Origin: Amycolatopsis sp. CA-128772
GTDB taxonomy: Bacteria > Actinomycetota > Actinomycetes > Mycobacteriales > Pseudonocardiaceae
Assembly: GCF_002904295.1 (NCBI RefSeq)
Contig: NZ_PPHG01000048.1
Location: 38,997-102,996 of the forward strand
Length of the DNA stretch: 64,000 bases
Direction of reading: 5' to 3'
Shown: piece after piece, positions 36,880-45,961 of the stretch
Layout: every line of letters starts with the position of its first letter
Numbering within the stretch: position 1 is the stretch's first letter
The notes under the pieces: generated by a model
Told to the model about the DNA's origin: nothing
What the model saw: the letters and a program-made list of their open reading frames with translations, nothing else
The model's database searches: none
Translations under genes and position numbers: made by a program

Positions 36880-38031
36880 TCAGTTGTGTGCGTGCACGAG
36901 CCATTCGATGCGCCGGACCACTTCGGACGGCAGGGGCAGCGCGGCGATCTCGCGCGCCAGGCCCGCCGCGGCCGCGGCGTAACGGGGGTCGGAAATGATC
37001 TCCTGGCACTTTTCGGCGATCGCCTCGGTCGTGGCCTGCTCGTGCGTGAGCAGCACCGCGGCGCCGGCTTCGACGAGCCGGCGGGCCATGTCCATCTGGC
37101 GGAACTGCCCGGCGTCCGGCAGCAGCACCTGCGGCACGCCGAAGCTCAGCGCCGTCATCATGGTGCTGCCGCCGCTCTGGTGCACGAGGACGTCGCAGGT
37201 CGGCGCGAGGATGTCGAGCGGGATCCAGCCCACCTCGACGTTCTTGTCGTCCAGACGCTCCCGCAGCGTCGGAACGGCCTCCTCGGGCACCGCCACCGCC
37301 GCCTCCACGTCGAGCGTGGTGACGTTCTTGACGATGCCCTGGACGAAGTCGTACTGGTGGTAGTCCGCCACGCCCGTCCCGACGGTGATGCCGACCCGGG
37401 TGGCCGCGCCCTTGGTGTACATCCACGGTTCCAGGCGGCACTGCGAGTTGCCCGCGATCCACCGCATCATCTGCCCGTGCTTCGACCCCGGTTCCCGCAG
37501 GCTCGGCGGCATGACCTCGACCAGCAGGTCGGGTTCGGGCAGCGCGTCCAGCCCCAGCTCGGCCAGCTCCGTGCGCAGCTGGGCCGTCGCCCCGGCGTCG
37601 AACAGCTTCGGGTCGTGGATGTCCCACGCCTGCCGGACGTACGGGACGCCGAGCCGCGCGGCCAGCAGGGGAGCGCCGTAGGCCAGCATGCCGCCGATGA
37701 CCACGTCCGGGCGCCAGCTTTCGCCGAACGCCACCAGGCTGTCCATCGGCAGGGTTTCGATCACCGCGAACAACCGGCCCGCCCAGTGCTCGCGCTCGAC
37801 GGCGTCCGCCGGCACCTCCGCCAGGCCGTGTTCGGCGCGGATCTGCTCGCGGGTCAGGTTCGGCTGCATGACCGGCACGGCGGGCAGGCCGGCCGCGGCG
37901 ATGGCCGGGACGACGTCGTCGGCGGCCGCGGTCACCATCACCTGGTGCCCCGCGTCGCGCAGGGCCGTGGCGAGCGAAACGTGGGCGAAGAACGTCGACG
38001 GGGTGATCCCGGCGAGCACGATGACCTTCAA
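36880..38031 (-). CDS. Macrolactam glycosyltransferase (GT1 family)
   Basis: A 383-residue GT-B fold enzyme of the antibiotic glycosyltransferase group. It has an acceptor-side N-terminus (GITPSTFFAHVSLATALRDAGH) and the nucleotide-sugar motif HQSGGSTMMTALSFGVPQVLLP followed by D and Q. These enzymes move a deoxysugar from dTDP to a polyketide hydroxyl. It lies 44 bases behind the 2,3-dehydratase gene and 16 before the SurE-like gene. In a rifamycin skeleton lacking the C-27 methyltransferase, the C-27 hydroxyl is the obvious acceptor, as in kanglemycin; this is inference. Confidence 0.88.
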   Translation of the reverse strand: MKVIVLAGITPSTFFAHVSLATALRDAGHQVMVTAAADDVVPAIAAAGLPAVPVMQPNLTREQIRAEHGLAEVPADAVEREHWAGRLFAVIETLPMDSLVAFGESWRPDVVIGGMLAYGAPLLAARLGVPYVRQAWDIHDPKLFDAGATAQLRTELAELGLDALPEPDLLVEVMPPSLREPGSKHGQMMRWIAGNSQCRLEPWMYTKGAATRVGITVGTGVADYHQYDFVQGIVKNVTTLDVEAAVAVPEEAVPTLRERLDDKNVEVGWIPLDILAPTCDVLVHQSGGSTMMTALSFGVPQVLLPDAGQFRQMDMARRLVEAGAAVLLTHEQATTEAIAEKCQEIISDPRYAAAAAGLAREIAALPLPSEVVRRIEWLVHAHN

Positions 38032-38075
38032 GTGTCCTCCTGGCTACAATCCGTCCGCAATGGACGGTGGCGTGT

Positions 38076-39500
38076 TCACCACAGCGTGTGCAGGCCCGTC
38101 AGCAGGCTGCGCGCCTCGACGTTGAAGTAGTTGCTGTACCGCACCAGGTTCGTGGCCTGCCGCGCGGTCATCCAGATGTAGTCCGGCGGCACCTCGACCG
38201 GAAACTCCTCGCCCACTTCGACCACCAGGTAGCGGTTCTCCGCGTGGTGGAAGCGCCCGCCCTCCTCCGAGTGCACGACGTCGTGCATGACCGCCTCGGG
38301 CGGGGCGTCGAGGACGTTGCGCAGGTACCGCGGCGGCTCGGCGCCGGCGTAGTTCTCCGGCGTGCAGTGCACGGTCGGGGCCATCTCGATGACGTCGAAC
38401 GTGCCCGCCTGGGTGCGCGCCTGCACGAGCACGTGCAGCACGCCGCCGATCCGCTTGGCCAGGAAGGCGAGCAGTCCGCGGCCGACCGGCGCCAGCATCG
38501 GCTGCGTCCAGTGCGCCACCTCGCGGTTGCTCGCCTGGACGTCGACGCCGATCACCGAGAAGTACTTGCCCTCGTCGTGGCTGATGTGCTTTTCCGCGGA
38601 GTGCCAGCCGTTCACCTGGTTGAGCGGGATCCGCTGCTGGTCCAGGCTGTGCTTCGTCTTGGCCTCGGTGAACCAGCTGAGCACCGACGGCAGCTCGTGC
38701 AGCGCGCCCTTGCGCTCGGCCAGCGACCGCAGGAGCGAGCCGCGGAACGAGTCCTCGTCGAGGACCGACGGCCGGTCGACCGGCGCGGCGAACGGAATGC
38801 CCGAAAGCACGGTCCGCGAGTCCATGTTGACCAGGTTGTCGACCTGCAGCAGCTCGTGCAGCTGCGCCAGGGTCAGCCAGCAGAAGTCCTCGAGCACCGG
38901 GATGTCGTCGGTGACCTCGATGACCATGTTGCGGTTGCGCTTGTGCAGGAACCACGCGCCCTGCTCGGACTGCAGCACGTCGACCAGCACCCGGCCGCGC
39001 CACGGGGCGGTGAAGTACTCCAGGTACGGGATGGGCTTTCCCTTGTGCACCCGGGTGTAGTTGCTGCGGGTGGCCTGCAGCGTGGGGGAGAGCTGGGTCA
39101 GGTTGACGTTGCCCGGCTCCATCTTGGCCTGCATCAGGCAGTGCAGGACGCCGTTGAACTCCTTGACGAGGATGCCGAGGATGCCGGTCTCCGGCTGCCG
39201 GATGATCGGCTGCGTCCAGTGCGCGCGCTCGCTGTGGTCGGTGTGCACCGCGAGTCCTTCGACCGCGAAGAACCGGCCGCTGTCGTGCACGAGGTTCCCG
39301 GAGTCCGGCTGGAACCGCCAGCCGGCCAGCTCTTCGAACGGGACCTGGGTGACCTGGTAGCTGTTGGCCGCCTGGCGTTCGGCGAACCACTCGTGGAACG
39401 CGGGGGTCGGGACCACGACCCGGTCGTGGGTGTTGGCCGACTCGGTGAACCGGCGCAGCAGGTCGTCGTCGGTCGTGGTCAGCAGCCCGGCAGTGGACAT
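38076..39500 (-). CDS. NDP-hexose 2,3-dehydratase
   Basis: A 474-residue protein built of two homologous halves, as in the EryBVI/TylCVI/UrdS family: the HWTQP motif occurs twice (near residues 87 and 326) with VLHxLxQA after each. The family removes the C-2 hydroxyl of NDP-4-keto-6-deoxyglucose, the entry to all 2-deoxysugars. It is the first gene of a minus-strand operon with the glycosyltransferase. NDP-glucose synthase, 4,6-dehydratase and 3,5-epimerase genes are not in the window and must come from elsewhere. ATG start; a RifZ-type box stands at 39594-39611. Confidence 0.9.
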   Translation of the reverse strand: MSTAGLLTTTDDDLLRRFTESANTHDRVVVPTPAFHEWFAERQAANSYQVTQVPFEELAGWRFQPDSGNLVHDSGRFFAVEGLAVHTDHSERAHWTQPIIRQPETGILGILVKEFNGVLHCLMQAKMEPGNVNLTQLSPTLQATRSNYTRVHKGKPIPYLEYFTAPWRGRVLVDVLQSEQGAWFLHKRNRNMVIEVTDDIPVLEDFCWLTLAQLHELLQVDNLVNMDSRTVLSGIPFAAPVDRPSVLDEDSFRGSLLRSLAERKGALHELPSVLSWFTEAKTKHSLDQQRIPLNQVNGWHSAEKHISHDEGKYFSVIGVDVQASNREVAHWTQPMLAPVGRGLLAFLAKRIGGVLHVLVQARTQAGTFDVIEMAPTVHCTPENYAGAEPPRYLRNVLDAPPEAVMHDVVHSEEGGRFHHAENRYLVVEVGEEFPVEVPPDYIWMTARQATNLVRYSNYFNVEARSLLTGLHTLW

Positions 39501-39566
39501 CGGCGCGCGCCCTCTTTTCCTTCGACCGTGGGATCAAGCCGCTGTCGGCCCGCATGAGTCGTCCGT

Positions 39567-39611
39567 AGGCTAGGGCGGCCGTCTCCGGCCGGACATCCCC
39601 CGTTCTGATAG
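39567..39611 (-). promoter_or_regulatory. RifZ-type box and -10 element before the 2,3-dehydratase operon
   Basis: On the minus strand CTATC-AGAACGGG-GGATG (39611 to 39594), 21 bases, then TAGCCT (39572-39567). The 18-base box is identical to the one before the transketolase genes. Confidence 0.75.
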
Positions 39612-39635
39612 CGGCACCCGGTTGCGGAGAGCGAA

Positions 39636-39681
39636 CGACCAGCCTGAGGGATTCCGCGGTCACCGGTGCTCCCGGTAAGTA
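39636..39681 (+). promoter_or_regulatory. Degenerate RifZ-type box before the P450 at 39723
   Basis: CGACC-AGCCTGAG-GGATT at 39636-39653 has two mismatches to the consensus but keeps the inner AG...G pattern. A loose TAAGTA follows 22 bases later at 39676-39681. It would make this intergenic region a divergent pair; weaker than the other sites. Confidence 0.4.
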
Positions 39682-39722
39682 ACTGTCAGGCCGAGCACAA
39701 CCGCGCGAACCTAGGGAGACCG

Positions 39723-40889
39723 GTGTTCGAGACACACGAGCAGCACGTCTGGATGCGCGGGGAAGTGCCGCCCGCGAAGGTCCGGTACGACGAGGAAACG
39801 CGTATCCACCACGTGTACGGGTACGACGACGCGCTGACGGTCATGATGGATCCGGCGACGTTTTCCAGCAATTCCCAGCGCCTGATGCCGACCAAGTTCA
39901 AGTTCGCGACGGAACTGACCGACGGGAACATGGTGCGGCTCGACCCGCCCGAGCACACCCAGCTGCGCAGCATCGTCAACCGCGGGTTCACCCCGCGGAT
40001 GATCGACAACCTGGACGGGCGCATCGAAGCGCTGACCCACCAGCTGCTCGACGAGGGCGAGAACGGCGACCGGATGGACCTGGTCGAGGCGCTCGCCTAC
40101 CCGCTGCCGGTGATCGTGATCGCCGAGATGCTCGGCGTGCCGGGGTCGGACCGGGTCTGGTTCAAGCAGCTGATGACCAAGCACCTCAACAGCGACAAGG
40201 ATGCGCTGGAGGACGTGGCGGCCGCGATGGAACAGCGGGTCGCCGACATCCAGCAGCTGCGGGCCTACCTGGCCGAGCACACCGCCGAACGCCGGCGCAC
40301 CCCGCGGGAGGACCTGCTCACCGCGCTGGTCCAGGCCGAGGTGGACGGCGAGCGGCTCACCGACGCCCAGGTGGTCAACTTCGCCAACCTGCTGCTGATC
40401 GCCGGGCACGTCACCACCGCGTCGATGCTCGCCAACACCGTGCTGGCGCTGGACATCAACCCGGTGCAGGCCAAGCGGATCCGCGAGGACCGCGAGCTGG
40501 TGCCGGGCGCGATCGAGGAGTCGCTGCGGATGTACCCGCCGTTCCAGCGCATCATCCGGGCGACCATGACCGACACCGAACTCAGCGGCCACAAGATCCC
40601 GAAGGACCGCTTGGTGTCGGTGTGGATCGGCGCGGCCAACCGCGAGGAACGCATCTTCGCCGACCCGCACGCCTTCGACCCGACCCGCGACTACAAGCTG
40701 CACCTGTCGTGGGGCCACGGCGTGCACTTCTGCCTGGGGACGCCGCTGAGCCGGCTGGAGGGCCGGATCGCGCAGAACATCCTGTTCGACCGCTACCCGG
40801 AACTGCGCACGGACCCGGAACACCCGCCGGTTTCCCAGCCCTCGCCCGATTTCACCGGCCTGCAGTCGCTGCCGGTCATCCTTCGCTAG
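39723..40889 (+). CDS. Cytochrome P450 (tailoring oxidase, distinct subgroup)
   Basis: A 388-residue P450 with I-helix IAGHVTTAS, ExxR in EESLRMYP and heme loop WGHGVHFCLG (Trp replaces the usual Phe three residues before Gly). I chose the GTG at 39723 because CTAGGGAG precedes it and the N-terminus then begins with the first conserved stretch. Position between the sugar genes and another P450 makes it a candidate for modifying the sugar, for example closing a methylenedioxy bridge from an O-methyl group as P450s do in other pathways. Hydroxylation of the ansa chain is the alternative. Confidence 0.9.
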   Translation: MFETHEQHVWMRGEVPPAKVRYDEETRIHHVYGYDDALTVMMDPATFSSNSQRLMPTKFKFATELTDGNMVRLDPPEHTQLRSIVNRGFTPRMIDNLDGRIEALTHQLLDEGENGDRMDLVEALAYPLPVIVIAEMLGVPGSDRVWFKQLMTKHLNSDKDALEDVAAAMEQRVADIQQLRAYLAEHTAERRRTPREDLLTALVQAEVDGERLTDAQVVNFANLLLIAGHVTTASMLANTVLALDINPVQAKRIREDRELVPGAIEESLRMYPPFQRIIRATMTDTELSGHKIPKDRLVSVWIGAANREERIFADPHAFDPTRDYKLHLSWGHGVHFCLGTPLSRLEGRIAQNILFDRYPELRTDPEHPPVSQPSPDFTGLQSLPVILR

Positions 40890-40947
40890 TTGTTCCGGGG
40901 CAACACAGCTTGCCCACGCCGGAAAAGCCGCTTGCACCGCAGCGGCC

Positions 40948-40991
40948 CTATCAGGTTGGGGGATGTTCGCCGGGTGCCGTCTCCCTATGTT
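40948..40991 (+). promoter_or_regulatory. RifZ-type box and -10 element before the P450/carboxylase pair
   Basis: CTATC-AGGTTGGG-GGATG at 40948-40965, 20 bases, then TATGTT at 40986-40991. The N8 is identical to that of the site before the paralogous P450 at 56566-57834. Confidence 0.72.
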
Positions 40992-41062
40992 CGAAAACGG
41001 GCCTCGGCGCGTTCCGGCCCCGGGCCGGCGAACCGCCCGCATTCCGACTCGAGGAGAGGTTC

Positions 41063-42328
41063 ATGACCAGCACCGCCGAGACTTCGGCCGAAAAGGTGGA
41101 TCTGTTCGCCCCCGACGTGATTGCCGACCCGTGGGGCGCGCACGCCCGGGTGCGTGAGGCGCCGACCCTGCAGATCGGCGGGTTCATGGGCGGGCCGCCG
41201 ATGTTCCTGGCCGCCCGCTACGAACACGTCAAGAGCGTCCTCACCGACCCGCGGTTCCTCACCAACCCGCCCGAGGACGCGGACATCGAGGACATCCGCA
41301 ACGGCGTGTTCGAGCACCTGGAGATGCCGGAGGAGCTGATCCCCTGGCTGAAGAACCTCATCAACGCCTCCGACGGCGACGACCACTCGCGGCTGCGCAA
41401 GCTGGTCTCCTACGCGCTCACCAACCACCGGGTGAGCAAGTTCCGGCCCCGCGTCGAGGAAATCGCCGCGAAGCTGCTCGACAAGCTCGCCGAGGCGACG
41501 AAGGACGGCTCGCCGATCGACCTCGTCCAGGCGTACTGCTACCCGCTGCCGATCCAGGTGATCTGCGAGCTGGTCGGCGTCGACGAGGAGGACCGGCCGA
41601 TCTGGAAGACGTGGAGCGACGCGATGGCGACGCTCGACGGCAAGCGGCTGCCCGGCGCGGTCCGCGCGGCGCTCGACGGCGCCCGCGCCCTGATCGCCCG
41701 CCGGCGCGCCGAGCCGAAGGACGACCTGGTCACCGCGCTCGTCCAGGCGCAGACGAAGGACCCGGGCATCGTCACCGACGACGAGCTGGTCGGGATCCTG
41801 TTCAGCCTGGTCACGGCCGGGCACCAGACGACGACCTACCTGATCGGGAACTCGGTGCTCGCCCTGCTGGAGCACCCGGACCAGCTCGCCCGGCTGCAGG
41901 CGGACCCGTCGATGTGGGCGCAGGCCGTGCGTGAACTGCAGCGCCTCGGCCCGATCCAGTTCGGGCAGCCGCGGTTCGGCACCGAGGACATCGAGCTGGG
42001 CGGGGTGCTGATCCCGCGCGGGATGCCCGTCGTGCCGATGATCATGGGCGCGAACAGCGACCCGCGGAAGTTCCCCGAGCCGGAGAAGCTGATCGTCGAC
42101 CGGCTGGGCGTCGGCAGCGAAAGCCACCTCGGTTTCGGCAAGGGCATCCACCGCTGCCTCGGCCAGCACGTCGCCTACCTCGAAGCGGAGGTGGCGCTGC
42201 GCGGCCTGTTCACCCGGTTCCCGGACCTGTCGCTGGCCGTGCCCCGCGACGAGGTCCCGTGGATCCTGCGGCCCGGGTTCACCCGCACCAAGGACCTCCC
42301 GGTGCGGCTCGGTACGCCGTCGTCCTGA
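41063..42328 (+). CDS. Cytochrome P450, close paralogue of the Rif16-like P450
   Basis: A 421-residue P450; ATG after a strong GAGGAGAGG. I-helix TAGHQTTTY, ExxR within RELQRLGP, heme loop FGKGIHRCLG. Long stretches (SLVTAGHQTTTYLIGNSVL, FTRFPDLSLAVPRDE) are shared with the P450 at 56566-57834, so the two are recent duplicates. One copy should be the Rif16 equivalent; the other is free for a new reaction, such as oxidising the C-20 side chain. Which is which cannot be settled by sequence alone. The gene is followed by a perfect 30-base palindrome and then the carboxylase gene. Confidence 0.92.
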   Translation: MTSTAETSAEKVDLFAPDVIADPWGAHARVREAPTLQIGGFMGGPPMFLAARYEHVKSVLTDPRFLTNPPEDADIEDIRNGVFEHLEMPEELIPWLKNLINASDGDDHSRLRKLVSYALTNHRVSKFRPRVEEIAAKLLDKLAEATKDGSPIDLVQAYCYPLPIQVICELVGVDEEDRPIWKTWSDAMATLDGKRLPGAVRAALDGARALIARRRAEPKDDLVTALVQAQTKDPGIVTDDELVGILFSLVTAGHQTTTYLIGNSVLALLEHPDQLARLQADPSMWAQAVRELQRLGPIQFGQPRFGTEDIELGGVLIPRGMPVVPMIMGANSDPRKFPEPEKLIVDRLGVGSESHLGFGKGIHRCLGQHVAYLEAEVALRGLFTRFPDLSLAVPRDEVPWILRPGFTRTKDLPVRLGTPSS

Positions 42329-42357
42329 AGCCGCGGCCCCGAGCCGCGCAGCTCGCC

Positions 42358-42387
42358 GGGGGCGGGTGCCCCGGGGCACCCGCCCCC
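42358..42387. terminator. Perfect 30-base GC palindrome between P450 and carboxylase genes
   Basis: Arms 42358-42372 and 42373-42387 are exact reverse complements, with no spacer. As RNA it would form a very stable hairpin with a four-base turn. No T-run follows, so it may be a terminator, an attenuator or an mRNA stabiliser for the P450 message. Confidence 0.6.
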
Positions 42388-42424
42388 GTGGCCGTCCCGG
42401 GGCGCCACGTTCTGAGGAGGCATC

Positions 42425-44020
42425 ATGGATTCCGGACCGGGCACCGGCTTCGCCGCGCCGACCACCACCGCCGACCGGCTCAAGGAACTGCGCCGCCGCA
42501 CCGAAGAAGTGGTGGCGCACGGCTCCGTCCGGGCGGCCGAGCGCCAGCACCCCCGCGGCCGGCTGACCGCGCGGGAACGCATCGACCTGCTGCTCGACCC
42601 CGGCACGTTCGTGGAGCTCGACGCGTTCGTCCGGCACCGGTCGGTCAACTTCGGCCTGGAGCACAACCGCCCGCTGGGCGACGGCGTCGTCACCGGGTAC
42701 GGCGAGGTGGACGGGCGGCCGGTCTGCGTCTACAGCCAGGACGCCAGCGTGTTCGGCGGCTCGCTGGGCGAGGCGCACGGCAGCAAGATCGTCAAGGTGA
42801 TGGACCTGGCGGTCAAGACCGGCCGGCCGATCGTGGGCATCAACGACGGCGCGGGCGGCCGGCTGCAGGAAGGCGTGGTCGCGCAGGCGATCTACGGCGA
42901 GATCTTCCGCCGTAACGTGCGCACGTCGGGCATCGTGCCGCAGATTTCGCTGATCCTCGGCTCCTGCGCCGGCGGCGCCTGCTATTCACCCGCACTGACC
43001 GACTTCGTGGTGATGGTGGACGGCAACTCGCACATGTTCCTCACCGGCCCGGACGTCATCCGCGGCGCGACCGGCGAGCAGGTGGGCATGGAGGAGCTGA
43101 GCGGCGGCCTGACCAACAACACGCGCTCGGGCAACGCTCACTACCTCGGCGCCAGCGACGAAGACGCGATCGGGTACGTCCAGCAGCTGCTGTCGTACCT
43201 GCCGTCCAACAACCTGGCCGACCCGCCGACGTTCGCACCCGGCGGCGTGTCCGTGGCGGCCGCCGACCTCGACGCCCTGGTCCCGAACCTGGCGACGCAG
43301 CCCTACGACATGCGGGAAGTCCTGCGTTCGGTGGTCGACGAGGGCGAGCTCGACGAGGTGCAGGAGCTGTACGCACCGAACGTCATCGTCGGCTTCGCCC
43401 GGATCGAAGGGCAGAGCGTCGGTGTCGTGGCCAACCAGCCGCTGCAGCTGGCCGGCTGCCTGGACATCAACGCGTCCGAGAAGGCGGCCCGGTTCGTGCG
43501 CACCTGCGACGCGTTCAACGTCCCGGTGGTGACCTTCGTCGACGTGCCCGGTTTCCTGCCCGGCACCGAGCAGGAGTGGAACGGCATCATCCGGCGGGGC
43601 GCCAAGCTCATCTACGCCTACGCCGAGGCGTCGATCCCGCTGGTCACGGTGGTGATCCGCAAGGCGTACGGCGGCGCCTACGACGTGATGGGCTCCAAGC
43701 ACCTCGGCGCCGACCTCAACTTCGCCTGGCCCACCGCCCAGATCGCGGTCATGGGCGCGAGCAACGCGACGGACGTGCTGTACCGCAAGACGATCGCCGA
43801 GGCGGCCCGCCAGTCCGCCGACGTGGAGGCGCTGCGCGCCAAGCTGGCCAAGGAGTACGAGGAAACCCTCCTGACCCCGTACCTGGCGGCCGAACACGGC
43901 TACGTCGACGCCGTCATCGAGCCGTCACAGACCCGGGAGTACGTGGCGACGGCGCTGAAGAGCCTGCGGGGGAAGCGGGACCTCCGGCTGCCCCGCAAGC
44001 ACGGCAACATCCCGCTCTGA
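42425..44020 (+). CDS. Acyl-CoA carboxylase carboxyltransferase (beta) subunit
   Basis: A 531-residue carboxyltransferase of the PccB type: GGRLQEGV, the oxyanion GSCAGGACYSPALTDF, FVDVPGFLPGTEQEWNG, and GGAYDVMGSKHLGAD. The Asp in AYDVM is the residue that, as I recall from S. coelicolor PccB, favours propionyl- and longer acyl-CoA over acetyl-CoA. It carboxylates the alpha carbon of an acyl-CoA using carboxybiotin from a separate alpha subunit, not in this window. Candidate products are methylmalonyl-, ethylmalonyl- (for AT8) or isopropylmalonyl-CoA (feeding the mutase at 50092). ATG after GAGGAGGC. Gene ends at the repeat/hairpin of 44031. Confidence 0.92.
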   Translation: MDSGPGTGFAAPTTTADRLKELRRRTEEVVAHGSVRAAERQHPRGRLTARERIDLLLDPGTFVELDAFVRHRSVNFGLEHNRPLGDGVVTGYGEVDGRPVCVYSQDASVFGGSLGEAHGSKIVKVMDLAVKTGRPIVGINDGAGGRLQEGVVAQAIYGEIFRRNVRTSGIVPQISLILGSCAGGACYSPALTDFVVMVDGNSHMFLTGPDVIRGATGEQVGMEELSGGLTNNTRSGNAHYLGASDEDAIGYVQQLLSYLPSNNLADPPTFAPGGVSVAAADLDALVPNLATQPYDMREVLRSVVDEGELDEVQELYAPNVIVGFARIEGQSVGVVANQPLQLAGCLDINASEKAARFVRTCDAFNVPVVTFVDVPGFLPGTEQEWNGIIRRGAKLIYAYAEASIPLVTVVIRKAYGGAYDVMGSKHLGADLNFAWPTAQIAVMGASNATDVLYRKTIAEAARQSADVEALRAKLAKEYEETLLTPYLAAEHGYVDAVIEPSQTREYVATALKSLRGKRDLRLPRKHGNIPL

Positions 44021-44030
44021 GAAACCCCGA

Positions 44031-44131
44031 TGTGGCGTTGGTTGCGTCCAGCGCACCCAATGTGGCGTTGGTTGCGTCCAGCGCACCCAATGTGGCGTTC
44101 GGTGCGTCCAACGCACCGAACGCCACATTGG
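44031..44131. repeat. Three 30-base tandem units ending in a perfect 21-base inverted repeat
   Basis: The core TGTGGCGTTG/C recurs at 44031, 44061 and 44091, a strict 30-base period. The last unit grows into a hairpin: arm 44087-44107, loop CCA, arm 44111-44131, all 21 pairs matching. It lies between the carboxylase stop and the end of the convergent exporter gene, so it can end transcription from both sides. The repeated unit looks like a mobile intergenic palindrome (REP-like) that has been amplified. Confidence 0.85.
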
Positions 44132-44164
44132 GGCGCATCAGCCGCCCCGGCCCACCCGCGGCCG

Positions 44165-45961
44165 TCAAGCCTCGGAAGGTGCCGGGCTCGCCGAGAACTG
44201 GGCCGCGTGCAGCCGGGCATAAGCGCCGCCGGCCTTGAGCAGTTCCTGGTGGCTGCCCTGCTCCACGATCCGGCCCGCCTCCATCACCAGGATCACGTCC
44301 GCGTCGCGGATCGTCGAGAGGCGGTGGGCGATCACGAAGCTCGTCCGGCCCTCGCGCAGCGCCGCCAGGCCCTGCTGGACCAGCATTTCGGTGCGGGTGT
44401 CCACCGCGCTCGTCGCTTCGTCGAGGACCAGGATCGCCGGTTCCACCAGGAACGCGCGGGCGATCGTGATCAGCTGGCGTTCACCCGCTGAGAGGCCGTC
44501 GCCTTCGGCGGCGAGGACCGTGTCGTAGCCGTCGGGCAGGGTGCGGATCAGGCGGTCCGCGTGCACCGCCGTCGCCGCCGCGACGACTTCCTCGCGGGTG
44601 GCGTCCGGGCGGCCGTAGGCGATGTTGTCCGCGATCGTGCCGCCGTAGAGCCAGGTGTCCTGGAGGACCATGCCGATCCGGCGGCGGAGGTCGTCGCGGG
44701 TCATGTCCGTGATGTCCACGCCGTCGACCGCGATCGTGCCCGCGTCCGTGTCGTAGAACCGCAGCAGCAGGTTGACCAGGGTCGTCTTGCCGGCGCCCGT
44801 CGGGCCGACGATCGCCACCGTCTGTCCCGGTTGGACGGTCAGGGACAGGTCGTCGATCAGCGGGCGGTCCGGCACGTACCGGAACGACACGCCGGTGAAG
44901 ACGACCCGGCCGGTGAAGGACGCCGGACGTTGCGGCTGCGCCGGGTCCGGTCGCTGCGGCTCGGCGTCGTGCAGCTCGAAGACGCGCTCGGCCGAGGCGA
45001 GCGCGGACTGGATCGGGCCGATCAGCGACGCGATCAGGGAGATCGGCTGGTTGAACCGCAGGACGTACTGGATGAACGCCTGGAGCGAGCCGATCGTCAG
45101 TGCGCCGCCCGCGACGCGGACCCCGCCGACCACCGCGATCAGCACGAAACCGACGTTGCCGAGAAACGTCAGCGCCGGAGCGACCAGCCCGGACCGGAAC
45201 TGGGCTTCGGCGCCGGCCGCGCGCACGTCGTCGTTGTACGCGGCGAACTTCTCCCGCGACTGCCCCCAGCGCCCGAACGCGGTGACCAGGTCGTGGCCGG
45301 TGTAGACGTCCTCGAGGTGGCCGCCGAGGGCTCCGGTGGCCTTCCACTGCCGGGCGAACTGCGGCTTCGCGCGGCGGGCGAGCACCTTGGCGGCCCACAG
45401 CGTCACCGGGAGGACGACCAGCGCGACCACGGTCAGCAGCAGCGAGATGCGCAGCATCATCACCAGCGACCCGATGAACAGGAACACCGACGTCAGTAGC
45501 AGGCTGGCCGTCTGCTGGACGGACTGCGAGACGTTGTCGATGTCGTTCGTGGTGCGGGACAGCAGGTCGCCGCGGGACTGGGTGTCAAAATAGGACAGTG
45601 GCAGCCGGGACAGCGTCACGTTGGTGCGTTCGCGCAGCCGGAACGCCATCCGCTGGACGACGGTGGCCGTCAGCCGGCCCTGGGCCACCGTGCTCGTGCC
45701 GGACAGCACGGCCAGCACGCCCGCCCACAGCAGGAACCGGTTGACCGCGGCGAAATCGACGCCGCCGTGGCGGATGCCGTCCACGATCGTGTCGGTCGCG
45801 TCCCCGAGCAGGGACGGAATGGTCACCAGGGTGGCGTTGCTGACGATGGCCAGCAGAGCCATCGCGGTGATCCGCGCCCAGTCCGGGCGCATGGTGGCGA
45901 GCAGCCGCACCGCGGTGCCGCGGCTGGTGGCCGTCTTGGCGGGTACCTGTGCGGTGCTCAT
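44165..45961 (-). CDS. ABC exporter half-transporter (TMD-NBD), catalytically competent half
   Basis: A 598-residue fusion of six transmembrane helices (about 20-310) and an ATPase domain: Walker A GPTGAGKTT, signature LSAGERQL, Walker B ILVLDEATS with the catalytic Glu, and IAHRLST. Start ATG (MSTAQVP) overlaps the stop of the upstream half-transporter, so both are made together as a heterodimer of the multidrug/lipid exporter class. In this position it is the likely product exporter; rif clusters known to me use an MFS pump instead. No linked TetR-type regulator is visible. Confidence 0.92.
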   Translation of the reverse strand: MSTAQVPAKTATSRGTAVRLLATMRPDWARITAMALLAIVSNATLVTIPSLLGDATDTIVDGIRHGGVDFAAVNRFLLWAGVLAVLSGTSTVAQGRLTATVVQRMAFRLRERTNVTLSRLPLSYFDTQSRGDLLSRTTNDIDNVSQSVQQTASLLLTSVFLFIGSLVMMLRISLLLTVVALVVLPVTLWAAKVLARRAKPQFARQWKATGALGGHLEDVYTGHDLVTAFGRWGQSREKFAAYNDDVRAAGAEAQFRSGLVAPALTFLGNVGFVLIAVVGGVRVAGGALTIGSLQAFIQYVLRFNQPISLIASLIGPIQSALASAERVFELHDAEPQRPDPAQPQRPASFTGRVVFTGVSFRYVPDRPLIDDLSLTVQPGQTVAIVGPTGAGKTTLVNLLLRFYDTDAGTIAVDGVDITDMTRDDLRRRIGMVLQDTWLYGGTIADNIAYGRPDATREEVVAAATAVHADRLIRTLPDGYDTVLAAEGDGLSAGERQLITIARAFLVEPAILVLDEATSAVDTRTEMLVQQGLAALREGRTSFVIAHRLSTIRDADVILVMEAGRIVEQGSHQELLKAGGAYARLHAAQFSASPAPSEA

